From Bacillus pumilus (GTDB lineage Bacteria > Bacillota > Bacilli > Bacillales > Bacillaceae), in contig NZ_CP101833.1 of NCBI RefSeq assembly GCF_024498355.1, positions 2,957,001 to 3,021,000 on the forward strand: a stretch of DNA of 64,000 bases. Direction: 5' to 3'. Both the position numbers and the translations under genes were made by a program. The notes under the pieces were generated by a model. It ran no database searches. It saw only the letters and a program-made list of their open reading frames with translations, and was not told the origin of the DNA. Below, in pieces: positions 30,477 to 40,578 of this stretch; the first letter of the stretch is position 1, and every line of letters begins with the position of its first letter.

Positions 30477-32096
30477 TTACTTGAGCTTGATGCCTGTGAA
30501 AGGATGTTCATCTCGATTCGCAGGGAACTCAAAGTCCTTCACATCTTTTTGATAAACGGCTGTCTTTTTAAAATAAGAGATTGGCACAATCGCCCCTTGA
30601 TCCTGCAAAGAAGATAAGACCGACGAATATAGTGCTTTTCGTTTGTTTTCATTTGTTGTTGACGGAATTTCGTTCATTTCTTTGATCAGCTTTTCCTTAT
30701 TTGGATACGCTGAGATGGCTTCTTTGAAGCCAAAACCATCTGATGAAACGACGTTCATAAATGTATGCGGATCATATGGCGCTCCGTAGTTGCTAAAGAA
30801 GTTCATATCAAATTTGTTGGCTTTGAAACGTTGAACCTGCGTGGCAAGCTCTACGCCTTCAAGTTTGACGCCAACGCCAATGGCTGCCCATTCTGCCTGC
30901 AGCGTCTCAGCCATCGCTTTTTGAATCGATTCTGCTGAGTCATACATCATACTAAATTCAAGCGTTTTTCCATCCTTTTCACGAACGGATTTCCCTTTTG
31001 GAAGTGTCCAGCCCGCTTCATCTAGCAATGCTTTTGCTTTGTCCACATCATATTGGAAAGACTTCACTTTAATATTGGACGTATAGGGCATGTTTGTCGG
31101 CAAAATGTGATCTGCTGCGTCCTCTAAGCCAGACGTTACACCTTCTACCATTGACTTCTTATTGATGGCATACTGAAGGGCATGACGCACTTTTTCATCT
31201 GACAGCTGATCCACTTTTGTATTCATCACAAGCTGTCTCGTTGCAACAGGCTCTGACATGTTAGTTTCATACTTGCCGCTTTCCTCTAGTTGTTTGTAGG
31301 CATCAAGGCTGATCGTTCCTTCTCCATAAAGTAAATCCACATCACCTTTTTCAAATGCCATCACTCTCGTTTCAGCATCTGGAATGACCTTCACCTTGAT
31401 TTCCTTGACCTTTGGTTTCTCTCCCCAATAATGATCGTTTCGTTCAAAAATCGCATAGTCATCTTTTTTATACGTTTTTAATACCCAAGGGCCTGTGCCC
31501 ACTGGTTTTTCGATTCCTTTTGACGTATCTCCGTTTTTAGGGAAGCCTGCTTCGCCTAAGAAACGAACCGGACGGACGACTGCTAATTCTTGAACAGTTG
31601 GATAATAAGGCGCTGTTAATGTGAGTCTAAACGTCTTTTTGTCCACAGCTTCTGTCTTTTTGATTTTCTTAATGACACCTAACCAGCTATGTAAATCTTT
31701 GTTTTTTAAAATCGTATCAAAGTTCTTTTTGACAATGCCCGCGTTAAAATCAGAGCCATCTGAGAATGTCACTCCGTCTCTTAAATGGAATGTATACACC
31801 TTGCCATCCTTTGAAACATCCCATGACTTCGCTAATTCAGGTTTCAGCTTTCCATTTTTTTGATAGCTGACCAATGGCTCATAAATCATCGATTGTGCAA
31901 ACAATTGTGATGGGTTGTAGATGTGCGGATTCATTTCGCCAATATCTCTCGGCCATGCCATTGTGATCATGTCAGGATGATCCTTCTTTCCACCTGCTCC
32001 ATTGTTTGCTTGAGAGCAGCCTACTAGTAAGAAGATCAGTAGGAATGTAAATACTGTATTTATTTTAATTTTCGGAAAATTATTCCAAATAGACAT
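30477..32096 (-). CDS. NikA-type metal/metallophore-binding lipoprotein (first metal importer)
   Basis: A solute-binding lipoprotein of the NikA/CntA group (539 aa). The signal peptide ends in lipobox LLVGC. The NikA-like block AWPRDIGEMNPHIYNPSQLFAQSMIYEPLV, followed by YPTVQELAVVRPVRF and GTGPWVLKTYKKDDYAIFERNDHYWGEKP, separates it from plain peptide-binding DppE proteins. It likely captures a nickel, iron or cobalt complex. A Fur-type box lies 24 nt upstream of the start. It is the first gene of its operon. Confidence 0.88.
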   Translation of the reverse strand: MSIWNNFPKIKINTVFTFLLIFLLVGCSQANNGAGGKKDHPDMITMAWPRDIGEMNPHIYNPSQLFAQSMIYEPLVSYQKNGKLKPELAKSWDVSKDGKVYTFHLRDGVTFSDGSDFNAGIVKKNFDTILKNKDLHSWLGVIKKIKKTEAVDKKTFRLTLTAPYYPTVQELAVVRPVRFLGEAGFPKNGDTSKGIEKPVGTGPWVLKTYKKDDYAIFERNDHYWGEKPKVKEIKVKVIPDAETRVMAFEKGDVDLLYGEGTISLDAYKQLEESGKYETNMSEPVATRQLVMNTKVDQLSDEKVRHALQYAINKKSMVEGVTSGLEDAADHILPTNMPYTSNIKVKSFQYDVDKAKALLDEAGWTLPKGKSVREKDGKTLEFSMMYDSAESIQKAMAETLQAEWAAIGVGVKLEGVELATQVQRFKANKFDMNFFSNYGAPYDPHTFMNVVSSDGFGFKEAISAYPNKEKLIKEMNEIPSTTNENKRKALYSSVLSSLQDQGAIVPISYFKKTAVYQKDVKDFEFPANRDEHPFTGIKLK

Positions 32097-32119
32097 AAAT
32101 CGCTCCTCCTAATTGATGC

Positions 32120-32134
32120 TGATAATCATTTTCA
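32120..32134 (-). promoter_or_regulatory. Fur-type box before the first metal importer
   Basis: Minus strand TGAAAATGATTATCA matches the 7-1-7 Fur core TGATAAT-N-ATTATCA with one substitution. It lies immediately upstream of the ribosome-binding site of the NikA-type gene, where it would block transcription in iron-replete cells. Confidence 0.75.
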
Positions 32135-32234
32135 TTTTAAGGAGGAAGTACACTGTTGTCAATATCATATTTGAAATGAAATAACAATACATATTCCGTT
32201 ATATTCCATAAATTGAGGAATTTGATAAAAAGAG

Positions 32235-32262
32235 AGGCAGCCCGCTTATGAACGAGCAGCCT
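32235..32262 (-). terminator. eps operon terminator
   Basis: On the minus strand, AGGCTGCTCG pairs with CGGGCTGCCT (one mismatch), followed by CTCTTTTTATC; the 5' arm includes the last epsN codons. Confidence 0.8.
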
Positions 32263-33424
32263 GTGAAGAGGTGAATGTTTTTTCTCGCAGGACATCATGC
32301 AGTGTGTCAATGATACGATCCTGTTCTGCATCTGTCATGCTTGTTCCAGATGGAAGACAAAGACCTGTCTCAAATAATAACTCGGATTCAGGGGTGCCTT
32401 TGGCGGCTGTATAAAATGGGCAATCACGAAAGAGTGGCTGCTGATGCAGCGGCTTCCATACACGCCGAGCTTCGATCTGTTCTTTTTCTAATACAGCAAT
32501 GATGTCTACTGGTGAAATCGGTGCATCACGATCAATGGTCAATGTCGTTAGCCAGCGGTTGGACTTGGTTTCTTGATATTCTGGCATAAAATGAAGACCA
32601 TCTACCTCAGATAACGCGTCCTGATAACGCTGAAAAATGCGGCGCTTTTGTTCAACTCGCTCGTCTAATACATCCATTTGGGCTATCCCCACACCTGCTA
32701 GCAGGTTGCTCATGCGATAGTTGTAGCCTATCTCTTGATGCTCATAGTGCATGGCACGCTCTCTTGCCTGTGAAGCGAGGAAACGGCAGCGTTCGATCGC
32801 AGCTTCATCATCACTCACAAGCATTCCGCCCCCAGATGTTGTAATGATTTTATTTCCATTAAAAGAATAGACGCCAAACCTGCCCATTGAGCCGCTTTTT
32901 CTTCCTTTATACAGAGAGCCTAACGATTCAGCCGCATCTTCAATGATCGGCACATCATACGCTTCACACAACGCCACGATGTCGTCCATTTTCGCGCTTT
33001 GGCCGTATAAATGAACGACAATGACCGCGCGGGGGGTTTTTCCAAGACGTTTTGCTTCGACAAAGGCTTTCTCTAAAGCAAGCGGGCACATATTCCATGT
33101 CTCGCTTTCAGAATCAATAAAAACGGGCGTCGCTTGTTCATATAAAATAGGGTTTGCACTTGCAACAAATGTGAGGGTGGAGCAAAAGACAACGTCCCCC
33201 TTTTGAACGCCAATAAGCTTTAAGGCGAGGTGAATCGCTGCTGTCCCTGAAGATAAAGCCGCTCCCCCCTTCACCCCTGCATAGTCCGCGACCACTTGCT
33301 CAAATTCATTCACAAGAGGTCCTAGCGGCGCAATCCAATTGCTCTTGAACGCTTCCTCTATTTTCATATACTCCTTTCCGCTCATATGAGGAGGAGATAA
33401 GTAGATTCGCTTTCTTTCTTTCAT
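32246..33424 (-). CDS. epsN: Exopolysaccharide aminotransferase EpsN
   Basis: A PLP-dependent DegT/DnrJ/EryC1-family sugar aminotransferase that makes an amino sugar for the biofilm exopolysaccharide. 392 aa. The internal-aldimine Lys is in YSFNGNKIITTSGGGM; N-terminal IYLSPPHMSGKEYMKIEEAF and substrate loop IGYNYRMSNLLAGVG are typical. It overlaps epsM by 4 nt. It is the last gene of the operon here; the epsO gene that follows it in B. subtilis is absent. Confidence 0.95.
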   Translation of the reverse strand: MKERKRIYLSPPHMSGKEYMKIEEAFKSNWIAPLGPLVNEFEQVVADYAGVKGGAALSSGTAAIHLALKLIGVQKGDVVFCSTLTFVASANPILYEQATPVFIDSESETWNMCPLALEKAFVEAKRLGKTPRAVIVVHLYGQSAKMDDIVALCEAYDVPIIEDAAESLGSLYKGRKSGSMGRFGVYSFNGNKIITTSGGGMLVSDDEAAIERCRFLASQARERAMHYEHQEIGYNYRMSNLLAGVGIAQMDVLDERVEQKRRIFQRYQDALSEVDGLHFMPEYQETKSNRWLTTLTIDRDAPISPVDIIAVLEKEQIEARRVWKPLHQQPLFRDCPFYTAAKGTPESELLFETGLCLPSGTSMTDAEQDRIIDTLHDVLREKTFTSSQAARS

Positions 33425-34110
33425 GATTTCCCACCTTCTCTCCGATCTTTGATCTCAATTGCAGGAACTCCTACAGCGACCTTCTGATCCTGTATATCTC
33501 TGGTCACGGCCGCTCCTGCGCCAATGACTGTCCAGCTTCCAATTGATGTACCGGGTGTCACAACGGCACCTGCCCCAATGTGGGCACCCTCGCGCGCGGA
33601 AACACAGCCTGTAAGGACTGCTCCTGGTGAGAGGTGCACAAACGATTCGAGTAAGCTATCGTGCTCTACGATAGACCCTGTGTTAATAATCGCATGTTCA
33701 CCGACGACCGCATCTGCTTGAACAACAGCCCTTGCCATCACCACAGTTCCCCTTCCGATCACAGCTGATGGGCTAATGACCGCCTCTGGATGAATGAGTG
33801 TGGCAAACGCCATATTTTCAAACGTCAAACGTTCCTTTACCATCTGTCTGATCTCATTTTGTCCAATGGCAATCAGCCATTTGGTATGAGGCATTTTCTC
33901 TCTCAGCTGCTGACTCATGGAGATCGGTCCATACAGAATGCCGCTCTGAGTGACTGTCTCTTCAAATTGATCATCTAATACGGCACACAATGAGTAATCA
34001 GGATGCGCAAAAATCAAGTCCTGAATGACTTTGCTATGCCCGCCAGCCCCAATGACACCAATGGGTTGCTCTTTACATATCGGTTCCTTTGAATTTTTCA
34101 GCTGTGGCAT
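33421..34110 (-). CDS. epsM: Exopolysaccharide acetyltransferase EpsM
   Basis: A hexapeptide-repeat (left-handed beta-helix) acetyltransferase of the PglD/NeuD type, expected to acetylate the amino sugar made by EpsC and EpsN. N-terminal sugar-nucleotide fold GVIGAGGHSKVIQDLIFA and a hexapeptide region rich in [IV]G-x4 repeats (SAVIGRGTVVMARAVVQADA). 229 aa from ATG 34110, which lies within the end of epsL; there is no strong ribosome-binding site, so coupling to epsL translation is likely and the start is less certain. Confidence 0.92.
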   Translation of the reverse strand: MPQLKNSKEPICKEQPIGVIGAGGHSKVIQDLIFAHPDYSLCAVLDDQFEETVTQSGILYGPISMSQQLREKMPHTKWLIAIGQNEIRQMVKERLTFENMAFATLIHPEAVISPSAVIGRGTVVMARAVVQADAVVGEHAIINTGSIVEHDSLLESFVHLSPGAVLTGCVSAREGAHIGAGAVVTPGTSIGSWTVIGAGAAVTRDIQDQKVAVGVPAIEIKDRREGGKS

Positions 34111-34666
34111 GATGCGGCTGCTGCACCCCCTCTGTTTTGATGACTTTCAGCAAGGTCATCCATAAAATTTTCATATCAAGCCAAAGCGATTGATGCTCCA
34201 CATACCAGAGGTCATAAGTGAATTTCTCCTCCCAGGAGAGCGTGTTTCTTCCGTTCACCTGTGCCCACCCAGTGATGCCAGGCTTCACAAGATGACGCCT
34301 TGCTTGCTGCTCTGTATACATCGGTAAATACTCCATCAAAAGGGGTCTTGGCCCAACGAGACTGAGCTCTCCTTTTAGCACATTGACTAGCTGCGGCAAT
34401 TCGTCGAGACTGAGCTTGCGAATCAAGGCGCCGGTTTTTGTTAATCGAAGATGATCTGGTAGCAGCACGCCATGTTCGTCTCGTTCATCAGTCATTGTCC
34501 GAAATTTATATAGCATAAAAGGCCGGCCATATAGACCAGGCCGTTCCTGCCGAAACACCACAGGCGTCCCAATTTTCCACCGAATAAGCCCATAAATAAG
34601 AAGAAAAAGAAGGCTGCCTGCGATAAGCAGAGTCAGTGCCACGATCACATCTATCATTCTTTTCAT
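34073..34666 (-). CDS. epsL: Exopolysaccharide undecaprenyl-phosphate sugar transferase EpsL
   Basis: An initiating bacterial sugar transferase: attaches the first sugar phosphate to the lipid carrier. One N-terminal membrane helix, then the family motifs FRQERPGLYGRPFMLYKFRTM, LSLDELPQLVNVLKGELSLVGPRPLL and KPGITGWAQVNGRN. AGGAGG precedes two ATG codons; the second (34666) has the better spacing (197 aa). It overlaps epsM by 38 nt. Confidence 0.95.
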   Translation of the reverse strand: MKRMIDVIVALTLLIAGSLLFLLIYGLIRWKIGTPVVFRQERPGLYGRPFMLYKFRTMTDERDEHGVLLPDHLRLTKTGALIRKLSLDELPQLVNVLKGELSLVGPRPLLMEYLPMYTEQQARRHLVKPGITGWAQVNGRNTLSWEEKFTYDLWYVEHQSLWLDMKILWMTLLKVIKTEGVQQPHHATAEKFKGTDM

Positions 34667-34686
34667 CATTGCACCTCCTTTTCACA

Positions 34687-36216
34687 CTAGCGGGAGACCG
34701 CTCGTTCAGCGGCAGCTTGTTTCACCTTACGCATCAGCTGCATCCGCTCTTGTTTTGTTCCTGCAAATTGATACAAGTAGCCCATGTAAACAATGAAACA
34801 AAGTCCACCAATACAAAACAGCTCCCACCATGAGGTCACGTCATATACAAACTGAATCCCTGCGCATACGCCCCAAATCAATAGAGCTCCCACTAGCGGA
34901 ACCATTGTATGTTTGTAAAAGATTGTGCGTTTCTGTTTCGTGATCTTGGACGTATAAAATGGGAGAAACACAATATTTTTGATCAATAAAACAATGGCAC
35001 CCGCTGATGCAATGCCATATAAACCAAGCTGGAGCATATGAGTCAAACCATAGGCTAAAAGTACATTGGCAGCGCCTAATATCAGCGTGACAACTGCTGG
35101 TACTTTAAAACGATTAAAGGCGGTCGGCACATATGTCAGTGGTAAAAACATCAACGTCAAACATAAATAAGCAGCATGAATCATGAGGAGCCATTTCAGC
35201 TCCTCAAAGGCTGGTCCAAGCCATAGAAGCATAAGCGGGCCGGCAAGACCTCCTAGGAGTGCGGCTGGGAACGCAACAAATAAACCACTCCACTTAATGG
35301 CGTTGGCGGCATATTGAATGAGTCCCTCTTTGTCCTGATTCGAATAGAACCTCGTAATCGTTGGCGCAAACACAACCGCAAGTGTCCCTGCAAGCGTGCG
35401 CAATAATAAAGGGAATTGTAAAATGGCGGCATACTGGCCAGTCGCTTCCGCACCAATCAGCAAGTTGGTCATCAATAAATCAATTTGTAAAAACAACAAA
35501 ATCCCCATTTGCTCAAATGAATGCCATACCCCTGATCGAACAAGAGTGAGACTAGAAGAGAAAGAGACATGCCGCCACTTAAACGAAAACCAAGGAATGA
35601 GTTTCTTAAAATAATAGATACCGATTCCCATAGCCGCTAAGCTCCCAATGACGGCCGCAAGCGGTATATGCCAAATGGCTGGGGTCGTCAATGTAAACAA
35701 CATCACAATGACAAGCGCCCTGCAAAACATCTGAATGGCCTGCCCAGCACTTGATACATATAACTTGTTCGCATAAAACGGCGCAGCCCCAATACCGGAC
35801 ATGACGAAATTGAGCATAAATAAAAGACCCCCTAAAACAAAGGCGATCTGTGTGTCTTTGACGAGATGAACAGGCACATGAAGCCACTCAACCAGCTGCT
35901 GAGACAATAAAAGGCAAAGCAAAAAGAGACTGATTGATAAAAAAATCGAACTGACGAAATAGGAAGCGAGAAAGCGCTGCGCCTTTTCCATCTCTCCCTT
36001 ATGAGCCGCCACAGAAAAAAAACGCACAACAACAGCACTTAATGAAGCTGTAATGACTGATAGATAGTTGATCATATTTTGTGTAAGATGAATTAAGCCA
36101 AATGCTTCTACTCCAAGCGTATGAACAATGTAAGGCGTTAAACAAACAGACATGAGCATCATCAAGACAAACGTCATTAAGTTCGCACTGACATTGTAAA
36201 GAAACGCACGATTCAT
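34687..36216 (-). CDS. epsK: Exopolysaccharide flippase EpsK
   Basis: A polysaccharide-transport (MATE/MVF superfamily) membrane protein, 509 aa with about fourteen helices, expected to flip lipid-linked repeat units outward. It opens with NVSANLMTFVLMMLMSVCLTPYIVHTLGVEAFGL, typical of Wzx-like proteins. It lies between epsI and epsL; in B. subtilis epsJ would lie immediately before it, but no such gene fits in the 28-nt gap. Confidence 0.93.
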   Translation of the reverse strand: MNRAFLYNVSANLMTFVLMMLMSVCLTPYIVHTLGVEAFGLIHLTQNMINYLSVITASLSAVVVRFFSVAAHKGEMEKAQRFLASYFVSSIFLSISLFLLCLLLSQQLVEWLHVPVHLVKDTQIAFVLGGLLFMLNFVMSGIGAAPFYANKLYVSSAGQAIQMFCRALVIVMLFTLTTPAIWHIPLAAVIGSLAAMGIGIYYFKKLIPWFSFKWRHVSFSSSLTLVRSGVWHSFEQMGILLFLQIDLLMTNLLIGAEATGQYAAILQFPLLLRTLAGTLAVVFAPTITRFYSNQDKEGLIQYAANAIKWSGLFVAFPAALLGGLAGPLMLLWLGPAFEELKWLLMIHAAYLCLTLMFLPLTYVPTAFNRFKVPAVVTLILGAANVLLAYGLTHMLQLGLYGIASAGAIVLLIKNIVFLPFYTSKITKQKRTIFYKHTMVPLVGALLIWGVCAGIQFVYDVTSWWELFCIGGLCFIVYMGYLYQFAGTKQERMQLMRKVKQAAAERAVSR

Positions 36217-36244
36217 TGTGTTGTCACGCAGCGTCTAAGGGCCT

Positions 36245-37273
36245 TCATCCAGCTTCCTCTCCCTTTTGATCGCCTGTTTTTATAAGCTGAATCATCGCCT
36301 CTTTCACAGCTGTCTCATTTGGTTCTTTTAAGAGGGTTACAAACGGAAGTTGCGACACCCATTCATACCCTTCCATCACCTTATGATCAAACGACCTGAG
36401 GACAACACATGGTGTATGTGTAATCGCACAAAAGATCATGCCATGCAGCCGGTCTGTCACGACGACTTGCGCTTGTCTTAACTCGGTCCACAAGGCCGAT
36501 AATTCCTCTAAGCGAGTTGTTCGATCGACTCGTTTACCAATTGTCGTCGTGATGAAACCAACTTGATCATACGTCTCTTTGACATGCTGCTGTAGTTGCT
36601 GCCGCTCCTTTTGGGTGAGATACGCTTCCTTATCCTCTCGCAGACAAAGCAGAACCCCTTCACGTTTTTGATCCTTTGATGATTCGTCTAATGTCAGCAC
36701 CATATCAGGCTGTTTCCACACATCTTTATCAGGAAAATGCTGCTTCATCCAATCATAGGTTGTTTGATCTCTCGCCATAAGGAGCAGTCTCGGGTGACGT
36801 TTGTACGTTTGAATGGCGCGCCGTTCTTCTCTTTTTCCTCTTTTTGTTTCTGTGAAATGAGCAGTAGCGGGCAGCTGAATGACGGGATAGGACTTGAAGG
36901 TGTTCATGATAAATTGCCTTGTCCATTCTTCGTACCGGTATAAATCCCCCATATTACCCCCACCAATGATACAGACGATGTCCTCCGGGTGCCGCATGCT
37001 CTTTAACGGGCGGGCGAGTCGATACATCTCTTTCATGTCTACTTCTATGATTTCATAGGCTGGAAAGTGCTTCTTTAAAAAACAATAGCTCGCATAGGCA
37101 ATGGCATGGTCCCCCAAATTATCATGTGCTGGCAGCAGCGTGAGAATGATTTTTTTCTGATGGCTCATCTCTGGCAGCTTGCGGCGGCTCAGCCTATACT
37201 CAAGCGGATATTTGACCTTTAAGAGCAGCCACTCTGCGGCGTGTGCCTTCAATTGCTGTAATGTCAATCTCAT
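36245..37273 (-). CDS. epsI: Exopolysaccharide pyruvyl transferase EpsI
   Basis: A polysaccharide pyruvyl transferase (CsaB/WcaK-like) adding a pyruvate ketal to the exopolysaccharide. 342 aa. Visible blocks: LLPAHDNLGDHAIAYASYCFLK near the N-terminus, CIIGGGNMGDLY, and VVTDRLHGMIFCAITHTPCVVL near the C-terminus. EpsO of B. subtilis belongs to the same family; gene order (between epsH and epsK) identifies this one as EpsI. Confidence 0.9.
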   Translation of the reverse strand: MRLTLQQLKAHAAEWLLLKVKYPLEYRLSRRKLPEMSHQKKIILTLLPAHDNLGDHAIAYASYCFLKKHFPAYEIIEVDMKEMYRLARPLKSMRHPEDIVCIIGGGNMGDLYRYEEWTRQFIMNTFKSYPVIQLPATAHFTETKRGKREERRAIQTYKRHPRLLLMARDQTTYDWMKQHFPDKDVWKQPDMVLTLDESSKDQKREGVLLCLREDKEAYLTQKERQQLQQHVKETYDQVGFITTTIGKRVDRTTRLEELSALWTELRQAQVVVTDRLHGMIFCAITHTPCVVLRSFDHKVMEGYEWVSQLPFVTLLKEPNETAVKEAMIQLIKTGDQKGEEAG

Positions 37274-37279
37274 CCCCCC

Positions 37280-38302
37280 CTATTTCCTTGTTTGATATTC
37301 AATCCATTTTTGATAGCTTGAAGCGGCGGCAGAAAGCGGATGAACCCACTGACACCTGGCAAGAAATAAAATCATTCGTTTTCGAACGGTGAGCTTCGAT
37401 CGCTCCATTCGTTTGACTGCATGCTGAAAAGCCTCGTGTGTCACCATTTCCCGCATGTGATCAAGCTTTTCCTGGAAGGAGAGGGAATTCTGGCTTTTCC
37501 ATTCATTGAGCATACAGTGAAGCGTATGATTGACCATAAAAAAATCTAGGGCCTTCTCATACGGAGGCAGCTCATCATGCTCTTTTAAGAACAAGCGCTG
37601 TGCATGATAAAAGGTCAGTCCATGCTGAAAATACTGCTTTTGGTATCGCTGCACAATCGATGACAGATGAACCCGGTAATAATAGAGAGGCTCATGAACA
37701 AAGGCAATGACACGTGATAAAGAAAAACAGCGCAGCGTCACATACTGATCTTCAATGTTCTCAAGCTCACCCCGCAGTGGAAAACGGATGTGGTGTTCTT
37801 CGATAAAAGCACGCCGATACAGCTTATTCCATGAGAATCCAGTGATGGCTCCATGTAATAACGCTTCTATTAAACTCGTTTTATCGGCTGATTGATGGTT
37901 TAAAAGAGTCGTTGGTATTGTTCGTTTTGATTGTTCGAATTGAATCCAATACTCACTTACAACAAGATCAGCCCCAGTCATTTCAGCTCTTTCATACAAG
38001 GCTTCACAGTAATGAGGAGCGAGAATATCGTCTGAATCAACAAAGGCGAAATACGTCCCTCTTGCTTCTTCTATGCCCCGGTTTCTCACAGCCCCTAACC
38101 CTTGATTGGTTTGATGAATCACCCGAAAACGCTTATCACGCTCAGCAAACGCTTCAAGCAATGCTCCGCTGTGATCTGTAGATCCATCATTGACGAGAAT
38201 GACCTCTATATCTGAAAAGCTTTGATCTGCAATCGATTGAAGGCATTGCTCCACATATTGACTCGTATTGTAGACTGCGACCAATAGACTGATAGCTGGC
38301 AT
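37280..38302 (-). CDS. epsH: Exopolysaccharide glycosyltransferase EpsH
   Basis: A GT-A family 2 glycosyltransferase: ISLLVAVYNTSQYVEQCLQSI, VILVNDGSTDHSG and the metal-binding YFAFVDSDD are clear. 340 aa from ATG 38302; the longer GTG start at 38317 overlaps the AGGTGGGG ribosome-binding site. Position between epsG and epsI identifies it. EpsJ is a similar family-2 enzyme, so some chance remains that it corresponds to a fused role of EpsH and EpsJ. Confidence 0.88.
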   Translation of the reverse strand: MPAISLLVAVYNTSQYVEQCLQSIADQSFSDIEVILVNDGSTDHSGALLEAFAERDKRFRVIHQTNQGLGAVRNRGIEEARGTYFAFVDSDDILAPHYCEALYERAEMTGADLVVSEYWIQFEQSKRTIPTTLLNHQSADKTSLIEALLHGAITGFSWNKLYRRAFIEEHHIRFPLRGELENIEDQYVTLRCFSLSRVIAFVHEPLYYYRVHLSSIVQRYQKQYFQHGLTFYHAQRLFLKEHDELPPYEKALDFFMVNHTLHCMLNEWKSQNSLSFQEKLDHMREMVTHEAFQHAVKRMERSKLTVRKRMILFLARCQWVHPLSAAASSYQKWIEYQTRK

Positions 38303-38329
38303 TACAGCATGCCCCACCTTTCTTCAAAT

Positions 38330-39433
38330 CTATTTTGTAAAAATCGTTCTATACGGTAAAACAGAAGAATCGAACGGCATCAGCATGATGCTGTACAAAA
38401 TATAGCAAACAGCAATCCCTACATACATAAAGACATTAGACCGCTGATCAAAAATGCGTGTGAAATATGGCAGTAAAATGAGCTGATATAAGCCAAAATA
38501 AATATGAAATCTTGCATAAATGACATCCTTTGTTGCAAGAATGCCAAACAAGAAACCAAGCAAGCAAAAATTCACAACGTAATCACTCTCAGGTGTCAGT
38601 TCACGAAGTCGTTTTCGATAAAAGAAAGCAAGCAGGAGCGGCAGAATCAATACACCGATTTTTGTCACATTCATTCCATTCGTATTCGTTGTGAGCCATT
38701 CCTCATAATGACCATAAGAACTCCCTTGCAGCATCACCACAAACACAGAGATAAAACGGTCATAAAGAGCGGTTAAGCCTAAGAAAATCATGCATAAGAC
38801 AAACATCATCCATGACCAAGCCTTTGTTCTCACGATAAAATATACTGGAATCATGATGAGAGCCGATGAATGAAACAACGAACACACAAGAACGAGCGGA
38901 AAATACAATTTCCATTCACCATTGATAACGAGCCGGATGGCATAAAAAAGAACCGCAGCCACCATATACTGACGCATTCCATTAAATGAAGCGTAATAAT
39001 GAAAGGTGCCGAGAAAAAGCAGCATACTGAGCTCAAAGGGCCGTCCATATCGCACCAGCGTCTTGATAATAAAAAAATAGGTGATGACCCCGACCGAGAT
39101 ATACATCATTTGCGGCTCATGTGATAGTTGATTAAGCATCCATAAGATGAACGTAAACCCCGGATCGGTTGCGGCTTTGTCCACACCGAATCCAAATATA
39201 TGCCAAGGCTTTTCATAGTTGACGGAGAACTCATACATCTGTCCATAGGTCACAAAATCGGTTCCCACTTTGTACCGAATACCAGCTACGATACAAAGAA
39301 ATAAAAACGGAAAAAACACCAGAAGCTTGTTAGGCCGCCATCCGCTTTGAATGGTATCATCACGCCTGCCGTAAAATGCAGCAAAGCTCGACCATAAATA
39401 GACCATGATCATGTTCACCAAATATACCGCCAT
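38330..39433 (-). CDS. epsG: Exopolysaccharide polymerase EpsG
   Basis: A polytopic EpsG-family membrane protein (367 aa, about ten helices), thought to polymerise repeat units. Typical residues: [17 protein letters not shown] in the first outer loop and [18 protein letters not shown] late. A good AAGGAAGG site precedes the ATG. It sits between epsF and epsH with short gaps. Confidence 0.93.
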   Translation of the reverse strand: MAVYLVNMIMVYLWSSFAAFYGRRDDTIQSGWRPNKLLVFFPFLFLCIVAGIRYKVGTDFVTYGQMYEFSVNYEKPWHIFGFGVDKAATDPGFTFILWMLNQLSHEPQMMYISVGVITYFFIIKTLVRYGRPFELSMLLFLGTFHYYASFNGMRQYMVAAVLFYAIRLVINGEWKLYFPLVLVCSLFHSSALIMIPVYFIVRTKAWSWMMFVLCMIFLGLTALYDRFISVFVVMLQGSSYGHYEEWLTTNTNGMNVTKIGVLILPLLLAFFYRKRLRELTPESDYVVNFCLLGFLFGILATKDVIYARFHIYFGLYQLILLPYFTRIFDQRSNVFMYVGIAVCYILYSIMLMPFDSSVLPYRTIFTK

Positions 39434-39447
39434 CTGCCAATCCTTCC

Positions 39448-40578
39448 TTACAATCCATATACATTCATCACACGTGTGATGTTCTGCTTCACATCAAATC
39501 CTCTTTGGCCAAGCTGAGAAGTAATGGTCTCTTGAAGAGGAGGTTCTGCATGATACGCTTCAAGAATCGCTTTCATCCACTCATGTGCTGAATCGCGCAG
39601 TGATTTCCGTTTAACGAGTCCGCAGCCTAGATCAACTTCCTCTGTAATGTGATCTGAGATCACACAAGGCAGTCCAGATGCCTGTGCTTCTACTAATACA
39701 AGCGGAAGACCTTCAAACAAGGAAGGCATCACAAACACATCAAATGCTTTCATATACTGCGGAACGTCCGATACGACCCCGGTAAAGACAATGTCCTCCA
39801 TTAATCCTGCTTTTTTCGCATACGATTCGACCACTTGTCTCAGCGGTCCATCTCCTACGAGGACAAGCTGAAATGAGACCCCCTGCTTCTTTAAAGTCTG
39901 TGCCAGCTCGATGAAAAAAACATGGTTTTTTTGCTCATGAAATCGCCCAATATGACCAATGACCAGTTTCTTTTCATGAAGATGAAGCTGCTTTTTCATC
40001 TCCACCTTTTCGTCTGGCCCAGGCTGAAAGAAAAGGTTCAAATCAATCCCATTTGGCAAAACCTCAACTCGTCCATTTTTCATTTTTTTCTGCCCGAATA
40101 AAAAAACACCGGCATCTTCGCCACATGCGACGAGCTGTGTAGAAAAGGCAAAGATCAGCTGACGAAACCCTTTGAGCATCAAGTGGTCAAGCCAGGTTGA
40201 AGACTGTCTCCAAGCCGTATTATGTGAATGACAAATGCGCACCTTAACGCCCGCAAGTTTAGCAGCAAGTGCGGAAAAACCTGTTTGAAAATCCGTATGT
40301 GCATGCACTGCCTGATAAGGTCCTGTTCGCTTGATCGTCTTTGTCAAAGTTTTCACAAAAACCAAAGGAGAGGACGCCCCAATACTTGGGACGTAAAAGA
40401 TGCGCCCCCCGAGCCGACGAATTTCCTCATCATAATCACAGACGTCCTGTCGGTGGGTAATGAAATCAAATTGAAGGACATTTCTGTCGAGTGCACGATA
40501 GATGTTCATAATCATCGTTTCTGCTCCGCCGCGGTTCATCCCGCCCACAATATGGAGTACACGCTTTGGCTCACTCAT
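39448..40578 (-). CDS. epsF: Exopolysaccharide glycosyltransferase EpsF
   Basis: A GT-B family 4 glycosyltransferase, 376 aa. N-terminal [22 protein letters not shown] and C-terminal donor-site region [25 protein letters not shown] with the EX7E-type motif ((F)[11 protein letters not shown]) are present; [13 protein letters not shown] marks the second Rossmann fold. It overlaps epsE by 8 nt, with AAGGAGG before its ATG. Confidence 0.95.
   Translation of the reverse strand: MSEPKRVLHIVGGMNRGGAETMIMNIYRALDRNVLQFDFITHRQDVCDYDEEIRRLGGRIFYVPSIGASSPLVFVKTLTKTIKRTGPYQAVHAHTDFQTGFSALAAKLAGVKVRICHSHNTAWRQSSTWLDHLMLKGFRQLIFAFSTQLVACGEDAGVFLFGQKKMKNGRVEVLPNGIDLNLFFQPGPDEKVEMKKQLHLHEKKLVIGHIGRFHEQKNHVFFIELAQTLKKQGVSFQLVLVGDGPLRQVVESYAKKAGLMEDIVFTGVVSDVPQYMKAFDVFVMPSLFEGLPLVLVEAQASGLPCVISDHITEEVDLGCGLVKRKSLRDSAHEWMKAILEAYHAEPPLQETITSQLGQRGFDVKQNITRVMNVYGL

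Noticed and set aside
27029..32096. Calling the first importer a plain Dpp/Opp oligopeptide transporter
   Set aside because: The binding protein matches NikA blocks (MNPHIYNPSQLFAQSMIYEPL) and the operon carries a Fur-type box, which favours a metal or metallophore substrate, though peptides cannot be fully excluded.
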